In this document: piece after piece, positions 16,573 to 25,599 of the stretch
Numbering within the stretch: the stretch's first letter is position 1
How the letters are laid out: every line of letters begins with the position of its first letter
NCBI GenBank assembly: GCA_023146255.1
Contig: JAGLCJ010000016.1
Location: 24,769 to 88,768 of the forward strand
From: Alcanivoracaceae bacterium
GTDB taxonomy: Bacteria; Pseudomonadota; Gammaproteobacteria; Pseudomonadales; Alcanivoracaceae
Reading direction: 5' to 3'
Length of the DNA stretch: 64,000 nt
The notes under the pieces: model-generated
The model's input: the letters and a program-made list of their open reading frames with translations, nothing else
What the model was told of the DNA's origin: nothing
The model's database searches: none
Program-made: the position numbers and the translations under genes

Positions 16573-17961
16573 TCAGCCTCGGGTCAGATCGCGCAGCAAG
16601 CGGTCAACAAAACGCTCCAGCCCGGCCAGATTGGAACAGGGCAGTGCATCACGACAGTAAGGCTGATACAGCGGCATCACCGAATCGCCACTGCCCCAGC
16701 GTCCACGCGACTCCGGATTCAACCAGAACACCTGCCGGCAACGACGGCCGATATGGCCCAGCAGATGCTGCTCAGCGGGCAGCTCATTGTTGCGGGCATC
16801 ACCGAGAATAATCACGGTGGTGCGCTGATCCAGATCAGCTTCGCACTGATCGAGAAAATCCCTGAGCATGCTGCCGTAATCCGTGCCGGAACCGGCATAA
16901 CGATCCATCACCTCATTAATGGCCTGATCCGACCGCATGCTATTGAACAGTGATGTCACCTCACCAAACCGTGAGGCAAAGGCAAAGCTGCGCACCGACG
17001 GCACCACATCATTCACCGCATAAAGAAACATCAGCAGAAAACGCGCCGCGGCACTGACCGAACTGGAGACATCACAGATCACCATCAGCTTCGGCTTCTG
17101 AATGCGCCGGCGACGCCACACTAGAGACGCCGGCACACCACCATGCTTCAGTGCCATCACCGTGGTACGGCGACCATCCAGCTGACCACGCCGGGCGCGG
17201 CGCTGGCGCCGGCCGTGCTTGCGGGCCAGACGCCGGGCCATCTTCTCGACCTGCTGCCGGACATCCCGAAACTCTGCCAGCGTGCGCAAATTAGCCTCGC
17301 GCAGCATCTGTTCACGCAACTGCCGGCCCTGCTCGCGGGCCTGAAGTACAAACTGGTCTGCCACATATTCGCGCACCGCTTCGCGCAACTGGTTACGGGC
17401 ACTGCGCAACTGCGCCGCCAGGCGCTGATCCTTTCGGCGCTCGCTGTTATCCAGCGCAATGATTTCCTGATCCAGCGCTTCACCGCCAAGCGCCTGAATG
17501 ATGCGCCGGCCATACAAGCCCTTCTGGGTAATCACTCGGATATTGTCGAGGCCGACATTACGCGCGGCCTCCGCCATTTGCCGGCTCAGCTGGGCACTAT
17601 CGTCCGCCAGCAGCTGCTGTCCCAGCGCCGAGGAAGCGCCGGCCCCGGCGCCGCCCTGCTGACCTGGCATCATGTCACGCAGGCGATCCAGCAATGACGG
17701 CGACGGCTGCTCCGACTGCGCTGCCGAGGCCGCCGGCGGCATACCATCGAAACGGAAAAAATCATCGAAACATTGGTCGAACGCCAGCTTGTCATGCTCG
17801 CTTTTCGCCAGCACCAGCGATAACCCCTGCTTCAGCGCTTCACGGTTCTGATAGCCGAGCAATGCCGTGACCTGCACTGCATCGAGCGTTTCAGCTGGCG
17901 ACACTGGCAGTTCGGCGCCGCGCAGCACCTTGACGAAGCGGCCGATCACCTGCTCCGACAT
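16573..17961 (-). CDS. VWA domain (CoxE-like) protein
   Basis: A 462-residue protein with a charged, Arg-rich middle (MARRLARKHGRRQRR) and a C-terminal von Willebrand A domain whose metal site starts DVSSSVS near residue 304. Such CoxE-like proteins pair with MoxR ATPases to insert cofactors or remodel complexes. The MoxR gene is directly upstream with a nine-base gap, so they form an operon. The client protein is not evident in the window. Confidence 0.88.
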   Translation of the reverse strand: MSEQVIGRFVKVLRGAELPVSPAETLDAVQVTALLGYQNREALKQGLSLVLAKSEHDKLAFDQCFDDFFRFDGMPPAASAAQSEQPSPSLLDRLRDMMPGQQGGAGAGASSALGQQLLADDSAQLSRQMAEAARNVGLDNIRVITQKGLYGRRIIQALGGEALDQEIIALDNSERRKDQRLAAQLRSARNQLREAVREYVADQFVLQAREQGRQLREQMLREANLRTLAEFRDVRQQVEKMARRLARKHGRRQRRARRGQLDGRRTTVMALKHGGVPASLVWRRRRIQKPKLMVICDVSSSVSAAARFLLMFLYAVNDVVPSVRSFAFASRFGEVTSLFNSMRSDQAINEVMDRYAGSGTDYGSMLRDFLDQCEADLDQRTTVIILGDARNNELPAEQHLLGHIGRRCRQVFWLNPESRGRWGSGDSVMPLYQPYCRDALPCSNLAGLERFVDRLLRDLTRG

Positions 17962-17970
17962 CAGCGCATC

Positions 17971-18885
17971 TCACTTGAGCAGGGAAGGCAAATCATCACG
18001 CACCTGACGGATATCTTCTTCATGCTTGAGTAGCAGGTTGAGGGTGCTATCCACCAGTGCTGGCTCAAGACTCTCGACATGCAGTAACAGCAACGCCCGA
18101 GCCCAGTCGATGGACTCGGAAATCGCCGGCTGCTTTTTCAAATCCAGGGTGCGCAACTTCTGGACAAAATCCACCAGTTGCTTGCGCAGTGCCTGCGGCG
18201 CTTCCGGCACCCGAGCGGCAATAATCTGCTGCTCCAGCGAGGCATCCGGATAGGGGATATACAGATGCAGGCAGCGGCGTTTTAACGCATCGGACAGCTC
18301 GCGACTGTTGTTACTGGTCAGAAACACCAGCGGCTCATGGCGCGCCCTGACCGTGCCCAGCTCGGGGATGGAAATCTGGTAATCGGACAACAACTCCAGC
18401 AGAAACGCTTCAAACTCCTGGTCAGCCTTGTCGACCTCATCAATCAGCAGTACCGGCGATTCGTCAGCGCGTAACGCCTGCAACAGCGGCCGCGGCTCGA
18501 GAAAGGTTTCCGAATAGAATGCATCGCCGAGATCGCCCAGCCGACTCATCGCTTCTTCAAGGCCGCCCGCGCCGTCAAGCTTGCCGGCAAACTGCTCACG
18601 CAACAGCTGGGTATAAAGTAACTGCTTGCCATACTTCCATTCGTACAGTGCCCGCGCCTCGTCAAGGCCCTCATAGCACTGCAGACGAATCAGTGGTGCT
18701 TCGAGAAAGGCGGCACTGGCCTTGGCCAACTCGGTTTTGCCGACGCCCGGTGGACCCTCCACCAGCACCGGCTTGCGCAGTTGCGCAGCGAGATAGACCG
18801 CCATGGCAATCTGGTCATTGCAGACATAGCCCTGACGGGCGAAGCTGTCGCGCACTTCAGCGACGGACAGGATACGGGTTTTCAT
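17971..18885 (-). CDS. MoxR-type AAA+ ATPase
   Basis: A 304-residue AAA+ protein with Walker A GPPGVGKTEL near residue 45, Walker B VLLIDEVDKAD near 137, and a sensor segment FLTSNNSREL. MoxR ATPases act as chaperones with a VWA partner, here the next gene. The start at 18885 (MKTRILSV) follows AAGGG; the frame extends to 18996 but that part lies inside the divergent HAD gene. Confidence 0.91.
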   Translation of the reverse strand: MKTRILSVAEVRDSFARQGYVCNDQIAMAVYLAAQLRKPVLVEGPPGVGKTELAKASAAFLEAPLIRLQCYEGLDEARALYEWKYGKQLLYTQLLREQFAGKLDGAGGLEEAMSRLGDLGDAFYSETFLEPRPLLQALRADESPVLLIDEVDKADQEFEAFLLELLSDYQISIPELGTVRARHEPLVFLTSNNSRELSDALKRRCLHLYIPYPDASLEQQIIAARVPEAPQALRKQLVDFVQKLRTLDLKKQPAISESIDWARALLLLHVESLEPALVDSTLNLLLKHEEDIRQVRDDLPSLLK

Positions 18886-18931
18886 GCGGAGCCCTTTTCC
18901 GGAACAGGCCGTCAGTCTACAGGGAATCGGA

Positions 18932-19597
18932 ATGAGCCGGATAACCACGATATTTTTTGACTTCGGCGGCGTGATCGCCGACAGCCCGTTTGCCAACCTG
19001 TCGCGCTATGAACGCGAGCGCGGCCTGCCAGCGGATTTCATCCGCCTGACCAACGCCGACAACCCGGACAACAATGCCTGGGCCTGCTTCGAACGCGGCG
19101 AAATTGATCTGGACGAGTTCGACCGCCGCTTCCGCGCCGAAACCTGCGCCCGCGGCCGCGAAGTCCCCGGCCGCGACCTGATCCCGCTGCTGCAGGTCGA
19201 GGTGCGCCCGGCGATGATTGCCCTGCTAGACCAGCTGCGCAGCAAGGGCCTGCGCCTCGCCTGCCTGACCAACAACCTGCCAGTCGGCGACGGCCCCGGC
19301 ATGAGCCAGGACAGCGCCCATGCCGGCAAGGTCGCCGAGGTGCTGAATCGCTTTGAGCTGGTGCTGGAATCCTGCCGGGTTGGCGCCCGTAAGCCGGAAC
19401 CGAAGTTCTTCCAGCTCGCTTGCGAAAAAATGCAGGTAGCGCCGGATGAGGTCGTCTTTCTCGACGATCTTGGCATTAATCTGAAGCCGGCACGGGCCAT
19501 GGGAATGACCACCATCAAGGTGGTATCTGCGGAGCAAGCGATAGAAGCCCTGGCAGCTCTGAACTCAACTCAGAAGGATTTCACACTTAAGGTTTGA
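18932..19597 (+). CDS. HAD-family hydrolase
   Basis: A 221-residue HAD phosphatase with motif I FFDFGGVIAD (nucleophile Asp at about residue 10), motif II CLTNN, motif III Lys in GARKPEPKFF and motif IV FLDDLGIN. The cap is small and helical (subfamily IA). It resembles epoxide-hydrolase-N-like or YihX-type phosphatases; the substrate is unknown. Divergent from moxR with a 46-bp gap. A family 1 palindrome follows 14 bp after its stop. Confidence 0.87.
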   Translation: MSRITTIFFDFGGVIADSPFANLSRYERERGLPADFIRLTNADNPDNNAWACFERGEIDLDEFDRRFRAETCARGREVPGRDLIPLLQVEVRPAMIALLDQLRSKGLRLACLTNNLPVGDGPGMSQDSAHAGKVAEVLNRFELVLESCRVGARKPEPKFFQLACEKMQVAPDEVVFLDDLGINLKPARAMGMTTIKVVSAEQAIEALAALNSTQKDFTLKV

Positions 19598-19611
19598 AAT
19601 AGCAGGTGCGA

Positions 19612-19725
19612 GGCCCGGTCGCCTGTCAGGGGTTGACGGGACTGTGTGAGACATGGATGTCGAACACAAGCCTACAGGGACGTATTCACGGCGTGTCCCG
19701 GCAACCCCTGACAGGCGACCGGGCC
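19612..19725 (+). repeat. 114-nt palindromic element, family 1, copy 3
   Basis: Arms 19612-19642 and 19695-19725 are complementary at 30 of 31 positions and flank a 52-nt core. Internal hairpins read GACAT/ATGTC (19650-19661) and TAC/GTA (19673-19684, loop AGGGAC). Both stems differ from the other copies at paired positions. It lies between the convergent HAD and monooxygenase genes. Confidence 0.9.
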
Positions 19726-19750
19726 GTAGACGTTCACTGCCACACCGAAT

Positions 19751-20110
19751 TTAATGCAGAACAATATTGTCCGCGTACTGCACCCGCGGCAATTCAACCG
19801 AATCTTCCTGCTCACTCCACTCCGCCTCCTGCACATCGAACTGCGCAGACGTCACCTCACCTTCGATCAGATCAGGAATGGCATCGAGGAACATATCAAC
19901 GTGCTCGGAAGCGAAATGGTCTTCCAGTGCATCGAGCGAATCCCACTGCTGCCAGATCACGATGGTCTCCGGCGAGTCGGCTTGAATATAGACCTCGTAG
20001 GACAGGCAGCCGTGCTCGGCACGGGAGGCCTCAGCCAGCTGCTGAATCAGGGTGACCGCCTCTTCACGACGGTCAGACTTCACCGGAATCGAGCCTTTGA
20101 CGATGATCAT
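19751..20110 (-). CDS. ABM-domain quinol monooxygenase-like protein
   Basis: A 119-residue single-domain protein of the antibiotic biosynthesis monooxygenase fold (YgiN-like): MIIVKGSIPVKSDRREEAV, EHGCLSYEVYIQADSPETIVIWQQWDS, and HF near residue 85. Such proteins are dimeric and often act on quinones. The acidic C-terminal tail is longer than usual. It lies 55 bp after the dienelactone hydrolase gene, on the same strand as that gene and the nitroreductase. Confidence 0.82.
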   Translation of the reverse strand: MIIVKGSIPVKSDRREEAVTLIQQLAEASRAEHGCLSYEVYIQADSPETIVIWQQWDSLDALEDHFASEHVDMFLDAIPDLIEGEVTSAQFDVQEAEWSEQEDSVELPRVQYADNIVLH

Positions 20111-20165
20111 GCGGGTCCGCTGTCGGAATCAGGGGCGCGGACTATAGCACATCCGCGCCCGCTCT

Positions 20166-20987
20166 TCAGGCACCGGCTGTCGCGGAGGCGCCCTGCAGAC
20201 GCTCACGGAAAAACGCCAGCACCCGGTCCAGCGCCTGCCGGGTCGGGTGGCCGGCCTCATCGACCAGATCCGTCGTCACCACGGAATGGGCGGTCGGCGG
20301 GATACGGTGCGGGTTGCCCAACTTTGAATTGATCTCGATCGCCTCGAAACCATCACCAAGCTGCTTCTCCAGCTCCCTGAAGCGCGCTCCGGGGCAGAGC
20401 GGGTCCGCGGTAAAGCGCAGCCCCAGCACCTTCAGGCCCTCTTCCTCGACCCGCTGGCGCACCGCCGCCACCACCGCCGGCGAGGCATGCAGGCCCCGGC
20501 GCAGGGCCGGCAACGGCCCCACCGGCAGCGACGGCTGACTCAACACCGGTGCCATCAGCCACGGGTCCATCGCCATGGTCAGGGCGAAGTTGCCGGTCAG
20601 ACACATGCCGATGGCGCCCACCGGGCCACCGAGCTCCTCGTGGGCAGCACGGGCCAGGCCACGAAGGAAATCGGTTACCGGGCTGGCCTTGTTGGCGGAC
20701 AGCACGCTGAACTCCTTGCGGATGCAGGCGGCGCTCATCTGCCGGGCGACATAGTCGATCGAGAAGCGCTGGCCCGGGGTGCCAAACAGTGAAGGCATAA
20801 ACACGGTAAAGCCGGCATCCGCCACCGTGCGGGCGAAACGCGCCACTTCCGGGGTAATGCCCGGCACCTCGTGAATCACCAGCACCGCCGGGCCGCTGCC
20901 CTTGCGGAACACCGGGTAGGTGTACTCGCCGTGGCTGAACTCCTCGACGCTGAAATCTTCCAGTGAATCGAATTCACGAATCGGCAT
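20166..20987 (-). CDS. Dienelactone hydrolase family protein
   Basis: A 273-residue alpha/beta hydrolase with a Cys nucleophile in GMCLTGNFAL (about residue 142), an oxyanion segment VIHEVPGITPE, and a late His in PPTAHSVV. Cys in place of Ser is typical of dienelactone hydrolases. The natural substrate is unknown. It follows the nitroreductase gene by 21 bp and is likely co-transcribed with it. Confidence 0.85.
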   Translation of the reverse strand: MPIREFDSLEDFSVEEFSHGEYTYPVFRKGSGPAVLVIHEVPGITPEVARFARTVADAGFTVFMPSLFGTPGQRFSIDYVARQMSAACIRKEFSVLSANKASPVTDFLRGLARAAHEELGGPVGAIGMCLTGNFALTMAMDPWLMAPVLSQPSLPVGPLPALRRGLHASPAVVAAVRQRVEEEGLKVLGLRFTADPLCPGARFRELEKQLGDGFEAIEINSKLGNPHRIPPTAHSVVTTDLVDEAGHPTRQALDRVLAFFRERLQGASATAGA

Positions 20988-21008
20988 GGTTACTCCCTCA
21001 GTCCGGCC

Positions 21009-21707
21009 TCAGACACTGTCACGGAAACGAACACTTTCACCCAGCGGCTCACGGCCGACACGGGTACGGTTGGCGGCTACGCTCTCGTCCTCGTAACCAA
21101 AGCTGATGCCGCAGAGAATCGCGGTGCTGTCCGGCTCACCGAACAGGTCGCGAACATCCTGGGGGTAGTAGCGCATCGAACCCTGAGCGCAGCTACCGAT
21201 GCCGAAGCTGGTCATCACCAGCATCAGGGTCTGGATATACATGCCGACATCCAGCGCCACGGTGACGCCGAACTGGCGTTCCATGCCGATAAACGCCACA
21301 TGCGGGGCATCAAACAACTCAAAGTTGCGCAGGCTGGCGCGGGCGCGGCCTTCGCGGTCATCGCGGGCGATGCCCATGTTGTTGTACAGCTCCACCGCAC
21401 AATCCACCTGACGCTTGCGGTAGACGCCTTCAAAGTTGGGCAGGTGTTCGAAATCCGGCTGGACCGGATCGCCTTGGGTCACATGCTCAACCATGCGGCT
21501 GCGCAGCTCGTCGCGCATGGCGCCAGAGGCGACGAATACTTTCCACGGCTGGATATTGCAGTTCGACGGCGCCAGCTGGGCCAGCCCGAACACCTCATCC
21601 AGCACCGCCTGCGGCACCGGGTCCGGGCGGTAGCCGCGCACCGAGCGACGCTGGCGCAGAGCCTCGGCAAGGGACATGGTTTCGGCGGTGGTGGCAGGCA
21701 GGGTCAT
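21009..21707 (-). CDS. Nitroreductase family protein
   Basis: A 232-residue FMN-dependent oxidoreductase: RQRRSVRGYRPDPVP at the N-terminus (FMN phosphate contacts), LAQLAPSNCNIQPWKVFV, and GIGSCAQGSMRYYP near the C-terminus. It would reduce nitro compounds, quinones or enones with NAD(P)H. Start 21707 follows GAGGAG; the frame extends to 21812 without a better site. First gene of a likely three-gene unit with the hydrolase and monooxygenase. Confidence 0.9.
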   Translation of the reverse strand: MTLPATTAETMSLAEALRQRRSVRGYRPDPVPQAVLDEVFGLAQLAPSNCNIQPWKVFVASGAMRDELRSRMVEHVTQGDPVQPDFEHLPNFEGVYRKRQVDCAVELYNNMGIARDDREGRARASLRNFELFDAPHVAFIGMERQFGVTVALDVGMYIQTLMLVMTSFGIGSCAQGSMRYYPQDVRDLFGEPDSTAILCGISFGYEDESVAANRTRVGREPLGESVRFRDSV

Positions 21708-21793
21708 GGCTACTCCTCGAATCAGATTTCGGCAGCGGTCACAGTCTGCCGCATAAACGGCGCCTATGATGAACGGCAAAGGAGGACTTCGCG

Positions 21794-22021
21794 ATGGTAA
21801 AACTGAAATCATTAGTGACCGGATTGGTCATTGGCTTGCTGCTCGGATTATGGGGCGGCGTCAACATCGGCAAGGGTCAGCCACTGTACGCCAACCCGTT
21901 CACCAGCAAGAGCGTGCCGGACACGGTTCGCGACGCCGGCAAGGAGCTGCTACGCGAATCCGGCGAGGCACTGGAGAAAGGCGGGGAAGCGCTGAAAGAA
22001 AAAGCCGGCGCAGATCAGTAA
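21794..22021 (+). CDS. Small membrane-anchored hypothetical protein
   Basis: A 75-residue protein with one hydrophobic segment near the N-terminus (LVTGLVIGLLLGLWGGV) and a charged amphipathic C-terminal helix rich in Glu, Lys and Ala. AAAGGAGG precedes the ATG. It resembles small YtxH-like anchored proteins, but I do not recognise the family. Divergent from the nitroreductase gene. Confidence 0.7.
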   Translation: MVKLKSLVTGLVIGLLLGLWGGVNIGKGQPLYANPFTSKSVPDTVRDAGKELLRESGEALEKGGEALKEKAGADQ

Positions 22022-22064
22022 GCACTGACATACGCCGGCCAGGAGGAGAAACCGGAAAACCCGT

Positions 22065-22397
22065 TCAGGCGGCGACCTGTTCCTTCTCGGCCACCTGCAT
22101 CGCCCGGCAGATTTCCTCAATCGCCGGTGGGATGCGGATATTGCGTTCATGGCGGATCTCCAGCCCGTAGCGGCTGACGCAGTGTGGGCACAACACCATG
22201 TAGGCGTCCTCCACCCCTTCCTCCTGCTCCGCCACCAGCCAGCCCTCGCCTTTCGCGCGCTGGCCGATGTCGTGGTAGTAGTCCAGCCCGATCGGCCGGT
22301 TCGGCTCAAAATCGAAGGTGTTGATACAACCGTGACAGTTCAGCCACATGTCATACAGCGCGGCCGCGTCGTACACATCCCTGGGATCGAATGCCAT
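22065..22397 (-). CDS. Hypothetical protein with CxxC pairs
   Basis: A 110-residue soluble protein. NCHGC (about residues 20-24) and LCPHC (about 68-72) could bind zinc or an iron-sulfur centre together. The rest is acidic, ending EICRAMQVAEKEQVAA. GGAGG lies just before the ATG at 22397; an in-frame ATG at 22409 is less well placed. The family is not one I recognise. Two 18-bp direct repeats lie in the 135 bp upstream. Confidence 0.7.
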   Translation of the reverse strand: MAFDPRDVYDAAALYDMWLNCHGCINTFDFEPNRPIGLDYYHDIGQRAKGEGWLVAEQEEGVEDAYMVLCPHCVSRYGLEIRHERNIRIPPAIEEICRAMQVAEKEQVAA

Positions 22398-22432
22398 GCC
22401 TGCCTCCATTTTTACAATATCAATAACTTAGG

Positions 22433-22526
22433 AGACATACTTAAAGTAACTTTCAGAGAAAGGCAAGCCCATATAAACATCTTTTGTGAATCTCATCATA
22501 AAGTTACAAGACATACTTAAAGTAAC
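22433..22526. promoter_or_regulatory. Paired 18-bp direct repeats, operator-like
   Basis: AGACATACTTAAAGTAAC occurs twice without mismatch (22433-22450 and 22509-22526), 76 bp apart start to start, close to seven helical turns. Each copy contains the near-perfect dyad TACTTAAAGTA. The region is AT-rich and lies upstream of the CxxC protein gene. This looks like a regulator binding pair; the regulator is unknown. Confidence 0.6.
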
Positions 22527-22531
22527 CTCCC

Positions 22532-22590
22532 CTGCAGGAGCGGCCGACCGGCCGCGAAAGCTCTTCGCGGTCGATCGACCGCTCCTACAG
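22532..22590. repeat. REP-like hairpin
   Basis: CTGCAGGAGCGGCCGACCGG and a near complement ending GCTCCTACAG form a long imperfect hairpin around GCGAAAGCTCTTCGC. Same family as the elements at 16501 and 27962. It overlaps the stop codon of the TetR gene (22585-22587). Confidence 0.85.
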
Positions 22591-23247
22591 GGCGTCCTTC
22601 TGCACCGTCAGAACGTCACCAAGGCGGGCGCCGCTGAGCAGGGCGCGGGCGCCGAGAAACACCATCGACAGCTGCACCACCACCCGGTCGCGACCGGCGC
22701 GGCGCTGGGCCGGCGTCATGTCCAGCGCCAGAATGCCGTAGCCGAACATCACCGCCACCGCCGCCTCGGCGGCGCGCAGGTCGTCCACCGGCGGCAGGTT
22801 GCGGTGCTCGCCGACGCTGCGGACATCGTCCGCCAGCTCCTCCACCAGCAGCTGCAGCTCACGGTGCACCCGGCGACGAATACTGGCCGAGGTGCCGAGG
22901 CGTTGCTGCACCAGCAGACGGAACTCGGCCTCGTTGCCGGCCAGATAGGCCAGAAAGCGGTCGACCAGATCGCGTACCCCACTGGCCGGATCGGCTACGA
23001 TCAGTTCGCGCCGGCCCTGGCGCATGGCATTGCGCAGTCGGAAGCAGGCCTGATCCACCAGCGCCTGACCAAGGCTGTCCATATCGGGAAAGTGGTTATA
23101 CAGCGACGGCGCCGCCAGCTCGGCCTGCCGCGCCACCTCTCGCAGGCCGAGGCTGTCGAGACCGCGGCCGCTGACCAGCAGCTGCATCGCCGCATCGAGG
23201 ATCTTTTGCCGGGTCAGGGCCTTGCGTTCGGCTCGGTTCAGGGTCAT
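22585..23247 (-). CDS. TetR-family regulator, FabR-like
   Basis: A 220-residue regulator with an N-terminal TetR helix-turn-helix (TRQKILDAAMQLL, LGLREVARQAELAAPSLYNHFPD) and a C-terminal domain resembling FabR: RLLVQQRLGTSASIRRRVHRELQLLVEELAD. FabR represses unsaturated fatty acid synthesis. It is divergent from the fatty acyl-CoA reductase gene, which suggests control of acyl-chain metabolism; that is inference. The ATG at 23247 follows GGAGCAGG. Confidence 0.85.
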   Translation of the reverse strand: MTLNRAERKALTRQKILDAAMQLLVSGRGLDSLGLREVARQAELAAPSLYNHFPDMDSLGQALVDQACFRLRNAMRQGRRELIVADPASGVRDLVDRFLAYLAGNEAEFRLLVQQRLGTSASIRRRVHRELQLLVEELADDVRSVGEHRNLPPVDDLRAAEAAVAVMFGYGILALDMTPAQRRAGRDRVVVQLSMVFLGARALLSGARLGDVLTVQKDAL

Positions 23248-23265
23248 GACCTGCTCCACTGAATG

Positions 23266-23275
23266 TACAGTTGTA
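23266..23275. promoter_or_regulatory. Candidate TetR/FabR-type operator
   Basis: TACAGTTGTA is a perfect TACA-N2-TGTA dyad 18 bp before the TetR-gene start, within TGTACAGTTGTAAGTTATA. FabR sites in Enterobacteria contain TACA-N2-TGT, so the match fits autoregulation by the adjacent FabR-like protein. Single site; not tested. Confidence 0.45.
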
Positions 23276-23562
23276 AGTTATATCAGACGGCCATGATGCC
23301 ATTGAAGCCTGTTAAATAAGAATAATAATTTCGGATGATTGACCAAAAGACGATCAACCCGTAAATTTCGCCTCACATTTGTTAGGCCTAATTCGGCGAC
23401 CGTGCTGAAGCTGGCTGGAAAAGACAAAACAGGAAGGCAGCCGCGCCGGATTCCGCTACAGTCTGAGCACAGACTTCAGGGAACTGGCCGGCGCTGATGC
23501 GGACATAGCGCAACACTGCCTGCCTGCAATAAGAAATCGCTGCAAAAAAGAAGGGGAATACC
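23276..23562. other. Upstream region of acyl-CoA reductase gene
   Basis: About 290 bp, AT-rich between 23310 and 23370, with no gene. I see no convincing -35/-10 pair. The ribosome binding site AGAAGGGGA lies just before the ATG at 23563. Confidence 0.5.
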
Positions 23563-25575
23563 ATGAATTACTTTGTCACTGGCGCCACCGGCTTTATCGG
23601 TCGCTTTCTGCTTGCCCGCTTGCTGAACCGCAAGGACAGTCGCGTTTTCGCCCTGATCCGTCCCGGTTCCGAATACAAGCTGGATGCCCTGCGCCGGCGC
23701 CTGAATGTCGAGCCGGAGCGTCTGGTTGGCATCAAGGGCGACCTGACCAAAAAAGTGCTCGGCGTCAGCAAGCGCGATCGCGACGATCTCGCCGCCGCGA
23801 AAATTGATCACTTTTTCCATCTGGCGGCAATCTACGATCTCACCGCCGATGAAAACCAGCAGCGCTATACCAACATCGAAGGCACCCGCAACGCCCTGCG
23901 TCTTGCCGAGGAGCTGAACGCCGGCTGCTTCCATCACATCAGCTCGGTGGCCGCCGCCGGCCTGTATGACGGCACCTTCCGTGAAGACATGTTCGATGAA
24001 GCTGGCGAGCTGGCCGACGCCTACCTGCAGACCAAACACGAAGCCGAAGCGCTGGTGCGACTGGAAGCGAAACTGCCGTGGCGCATCTACCGCCCGTCCA
24101 TGGTGGTTGGCCACTCGCAGACCGGCGAGATGGACAAGATTGATGGCCCCTATTACTTCTTCAAACTGATCCAGAAACTCAGCGACGTACTGCCGCCCTG
24201 GGTGCCGCTGCTCGGCATCGAAGGTGGCCAGTTCAATATTGTCCCGGTGGATTTTGTTGCCAGCGCCATTGATCACATTGCCCATGTGCCGGACCGCGAC
24301 AGCCAGTGCTTCCACCTGACTGCCGACCGTCACTACAGCGTCGGCGAAGTCATGAACATTTTCGCCGGCGTTGCCGATGCACCGAAAATGCCGGTGCGTA
24401 TCGACAACAGCGTGTTCGAAGCGGTGCCGGGCATGGTTCGCAAGGGCATCAGCTCGCTGACTCCGGCAAAGTTTTTCCTGCATCAGGCTCTGGAAGGCCT
24501 GGATATTCCCGAGTCGGCACTGAAGTTCCTCAGCTACCCGACCAGTTTCGACAACAGCAACGCCAAGGCCGCGCTGAACGGTAGCGGCATTGAAGCACCG
24601 GAACTGGAAGCCTATGCCCAGCTGCTTTGGGATTACTGGGAAAACCATCTGGACCCGGACCGTGACTCGCGCGAAGACGACAACGCACCGTCAATCAGCC
24701 TGGAAGAGCGCGTTGCCGGCAAGGTGGTGCTGGTCACCGGCGCCACCTCCGGTATCGGCAAGGCCGCCGCGCTGAAACTGGCCCGTGCCGGCGCCATCGT
24801 GCTGGTGGTGGCCCGTACCGCAGAAAAGCTGGAAGAAACCCTGCACGAAATCGAACAGCTCGGCGGCAAGGCGTTCTCCTACAGCGCTGACGTATCGCAC
24901 CTGGACGACTGCGACCGCCTGATCAAGCAGATTATTGCCGACCATGGTCAGGTCGATATTCTGGTCAACAATGCCGGCCGTTCCATTCGTCGCTCGGTGG
25001 AGCATTCATTTGATCGCTTCCACGATTTCGAACGGACCATGCAGCTGAACTACTTCGGCGCCCTGCGCCTGATCATGCAGCTGCTGCCGTCCATGACCCA
25101 GCGTGGCAGCGGTCACATCATCAACATCTCCTCGATTGGTGTCCTGACCAACGCGCCGCGTTTCTCGGCTTATGTTGCTTCCAAGGCGGCGCTGGATGCA
25201 TTCACCCGCTGCGCGGCGTCGGAGCTTGCCCACCACGGCATTCGCTTCACCACCATCAACATGCCGCTGGTGCGCACGCCGATGATCGCGCCGACCAAGA
25301 TCTACAACCATGTGCCGACCATCAGCCCGAATCAGGCCGCCGACATGATCTGTGATGCCATCGTGCGCCAGCCCAAGCGGATCGCCACCAGTCTCGGTAT
25401 TGTCGGCCAGGTGATGCACTTCCTGACCCCGAAGATCACCGAAACCATCATGAATACCGGCTACAAGATTTTCTCCGACTCGTCTGCGGCACTGGGCCAG
25501 AAAGAGAAAACCCCGAAGCGGATCAGCCGCGAGCAGCAAGCCTTCTCACGGCTGTTCAAGGGCATCCACTGGTAA
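23563..25575 (+). CDS. Two-domain fatty acyl-CoA reductase
   Basis: A 670-residue enzyme matching in length and order the Marinobacter fatty acyl-CoA reductase that makes fatty alcohol from acyl-CoA with NADPH. The N-terminal extended-SDR domain has TGATGFIGR (residues 6-14) and Tyr154-x3-Lys158. The C-terminal domain is Acr1-like: TGATSGIGK (about 391), NNAGRSIRR, and YVASK (about 537-541), ending KGIHW. In this family the C-terminal half forms the aldehyde and the N-terminal half reduces it. The product could feed wax esters; no wax ester synthase is in the window. A FabR-like gene lies upstream. Confidence 0.92.
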   Translation: MNYFVTGATGFIGRFLLARLLNRKDSRVFALIRPGSEYKLDALRRRLNVEPERLVGIKGDLTKKVLGVSKRDRDDLAAAKIDHFFHLAAIYDLTADENQQRYTNIEGTRNALRLAEELNAGCFHHISSVAAAGLYDGTFREDMFDEAGELADAYLQTKHEAEALVRLEAKLPWRIYRPSMVVGHSQTGEMDKIDGPYYFFKLIQKLSDVLPPWVPLLGIEGGQFNIVPVDFVASAIDHIAHVPDRDSQCFHLTADRHYSVGEVMNIFAGVADAPKMPVRIDNSVFEAVPGMVRKGISSLTPAKFFLHQALEGLDIPESALKFLSYPTSFDNSNAKAALNGSGIEAPELEAYAQLLWDYWENHLDPDRDSREDDNAPSISLEERVAGKVVLVTGATSGIGKAAALKLARAGAIVLVVARTAEKLEETLHEIEQLGGKAFSYSADVSHLDDCDRLIKQIIADHGQVDILVNNAGRSIRRSVEHSFDRFHDFERTMQLNYFGALRLIMQLLPSMTQRGSGHIINISSIGVLTNAPRFSAYVASKAALDAFTRCAASELAHHGIRFTTINMPLVRTPMIAPTKIYNHVPTISPNQAADMICDAIVRQPKRIATSLGIVGQVMHFLTPKITETIMNTGYKIFSDSSAALGQKEKTPKRISREQQAFSRLFKGIHW

Positions 25576-25599
25576 GCCATCGGCGCAGCGGCAAGCGCA

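Noticed and set aside
18886..18996. Upstream extension of the MoxR gene
   Set aside because: It runs into the divergent HAD gene; the start at 18885 fits the family and has a binding site.
23476..24648. 390-codon open frame on the minus strand opposite the acyl-CoA reductase
   Set aside because: It lies wholly antisense to a gene with full-length homology and has no recognisable domain; long antisense frames are common at this GC content.
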